Translations under genes and position numbers: made by a program
Notes under the pieces: generated by a model
Database searches by the model: none
Told to the model about the DNA's origin: nothing
What the model saw: the letters and a program-made list of their open reading frames with translations, nothing else
Shown: in pieces, positions 21,580-22,227 of the stretch
Position numbering within the stretch: position 1 is the first letter of the stretch
How the letters are laid out: each line of letters starts with the position of its first letter
IMG/VR virus record: IMGVR_UViG_3300046522_000476
Span: 1 to 22,227 of that record
From: a virus
DNA length: 22,227 nucleotides
Strand: one strand, 5' to 3'

Positions 21580-22212
21580 TCACGCCGCCCTCCCGAACGT
21601 GGCGTGGAGTTCGTCCCGCTCTCGGCGGGTAACGATGTGCATCCCGGGCGTGCAGAGCACAGCACCGGTGTTCCAGATGAACCAGGACGGACAGGCTGAG
21701 TCCGAACCGCCCTTGCCATCGACGCTGCGGAAGTTCCAGCGCGGCATGCGGATCTCGGCGCTCGGCGGGTGCATAGCCAGCCACTCGTCCCGCTCCTCAG
21801 TCGGCTCCGGCCAGGTGCAGCGCTGCAGAAGAGCGACGCCCATGCGGCTGCGCTCAACGGCGTGCTGGGCAATGGGGAATGTCAGCTCGAAGGTCGGATT
21901 GTCGAGCGTCAGGTCGACGCGGCCGGCGCCCCCGAAGATGTCCCATGACCGCCGCTGGGTGGCGTCGAGCAGGAAGTCCGGCACCAGCGGGTCGCGCTGC
22001 ACGATGTCGTTGGTGATGACGTGGACGTCGGCCGGCAACTGGCGAACGATCGCCCCGTCGCCGGCGCACGGGCAGAGGACCTGCCAGCCACCCGGGAGGA
22101 CAATGCGTCGCAGCAGCGCCTGCGTCATCCACGCCGGCGTCCGGTAGAAGTCGTCCTCACGCCGCGCGTGCTTGTCGACGGTGACGTCGTCGAACATCTG
22201 TTGCTGGCTCAT
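21580..22212 (-). CDS. Adenine-specific DNA methyltransferase-like protein
   Basis: A 210-residue SAM-dependent methyltransferase-like protein with GGAG 8 bases before its ATG. The opening DDFYRTPAWMTQALLRRIVL is typical of phage N6-adenine methyltransferase-like enzymes. The SAM-binding loop is CPCAGDGAIV (motif I), followed by an acidic strand end (NDIV). The catalytic motif IV normally reads NPP(Y/F), but here it is DNPTF, with Thr for the second Pro. The end segment CPSWFIWNTGAVL also fits the family. Activity is uncertain because of the motif change. It may work with the Mom protein in modifying phage adenines. Confidence 0.78.
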   Translation of the reverse strand: MSQQQMFDDVTVDKHARREDDFYRTPAWMTQALLRRIVLPGGWQVLCPCAGDGAIVRQLPADVHVITNDIVQRDPLVPDFLLDATQRRSWDIFGGAGRVDLTLDNPTFELTFPIAQHAVERSRMGVALLQRCTWPEPTEERDEWLAMHPPSAEIRMPRWNFRSVDGKGGSDSACPSWFIWNTGAVLCTPGMHIVTRRERDELHATFGRAA

Positions 22213-22227
22213 GAGAGCGACTCCAGC

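Overview
This window is a high-G+C segment of a tailed double-stranded DNA phage or prophage of the lambda-like siphovirus type. The host cannot be named from the sequence. Evenly GC-rich codon use and very frequent GTG/TTG starts point to a high-G+C bacterium. There is no integrase, repressor, lysis or tail gene here, so lifestyle cannot be decided.

Left part (1-7094, all minus strand, read right to left): the head-morphogenesis cluster in the exact lambda order. It runs terminase small subunit (Nu1-like), terminase large subunit (GpA-like), gpW head-completion protein, portal (B), ClpP-like head maturation protease (C), head decoration protein (D), then the start of the major capsid protein (E), cut by the window edge. 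The ClpP-type protease and a decoration protein with two repeated modules are the main departures from lambda.

Middle part (7100-12345, minus strand): small zinc-finger and helix-turn-helix proteins, a replication-initiator-like helix-turn-helix protein with repeats inside its gene, an SNF2-type helicase and a PD-(D/E)XK-like nuclease, then a DUF1643 protein. The excisionase-like gene at 7511-7819 carries a perfect 14-bp bacterial parS core and a second degenerate copy 48 bp away.

Right part (13148-22212, mostly minus strand): an accessory region with an ASCH-domain protein, several cysteine-rich proteins, a DUF5131 (phage Gp37/Gp68) protein, a secreted protein, and an acyl-carrier-protein-like protein lacking the phosphopantetheine serine. 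It continues with a protein joining a sigma-region-4-like HTH to an RNA polymerase alpha-CTD-like domain, three small unknowns, a Mom-family DNA-modification enzyme and an adenine-methyltransferase-like protein. Mom and the methyltransferase suggest the phage chemically protects its adenines against restriction.

Almost all minus-strand genes overlap the next by 1-4 bases (ATGA, GTGA, TTGA), so they are probably translated as coupled polycistronic messages. Two clear genes run the other way (12417-13103 and 20715-21563). Each has one N-terminal membrane segment followed by charged helices, its own upstream control region, and a hairpin overlapping its stop codon. They look like moron cassettes inserted into the phage operons. 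A third, less certain plus-strand ORF (16655-16906) ends the same way.
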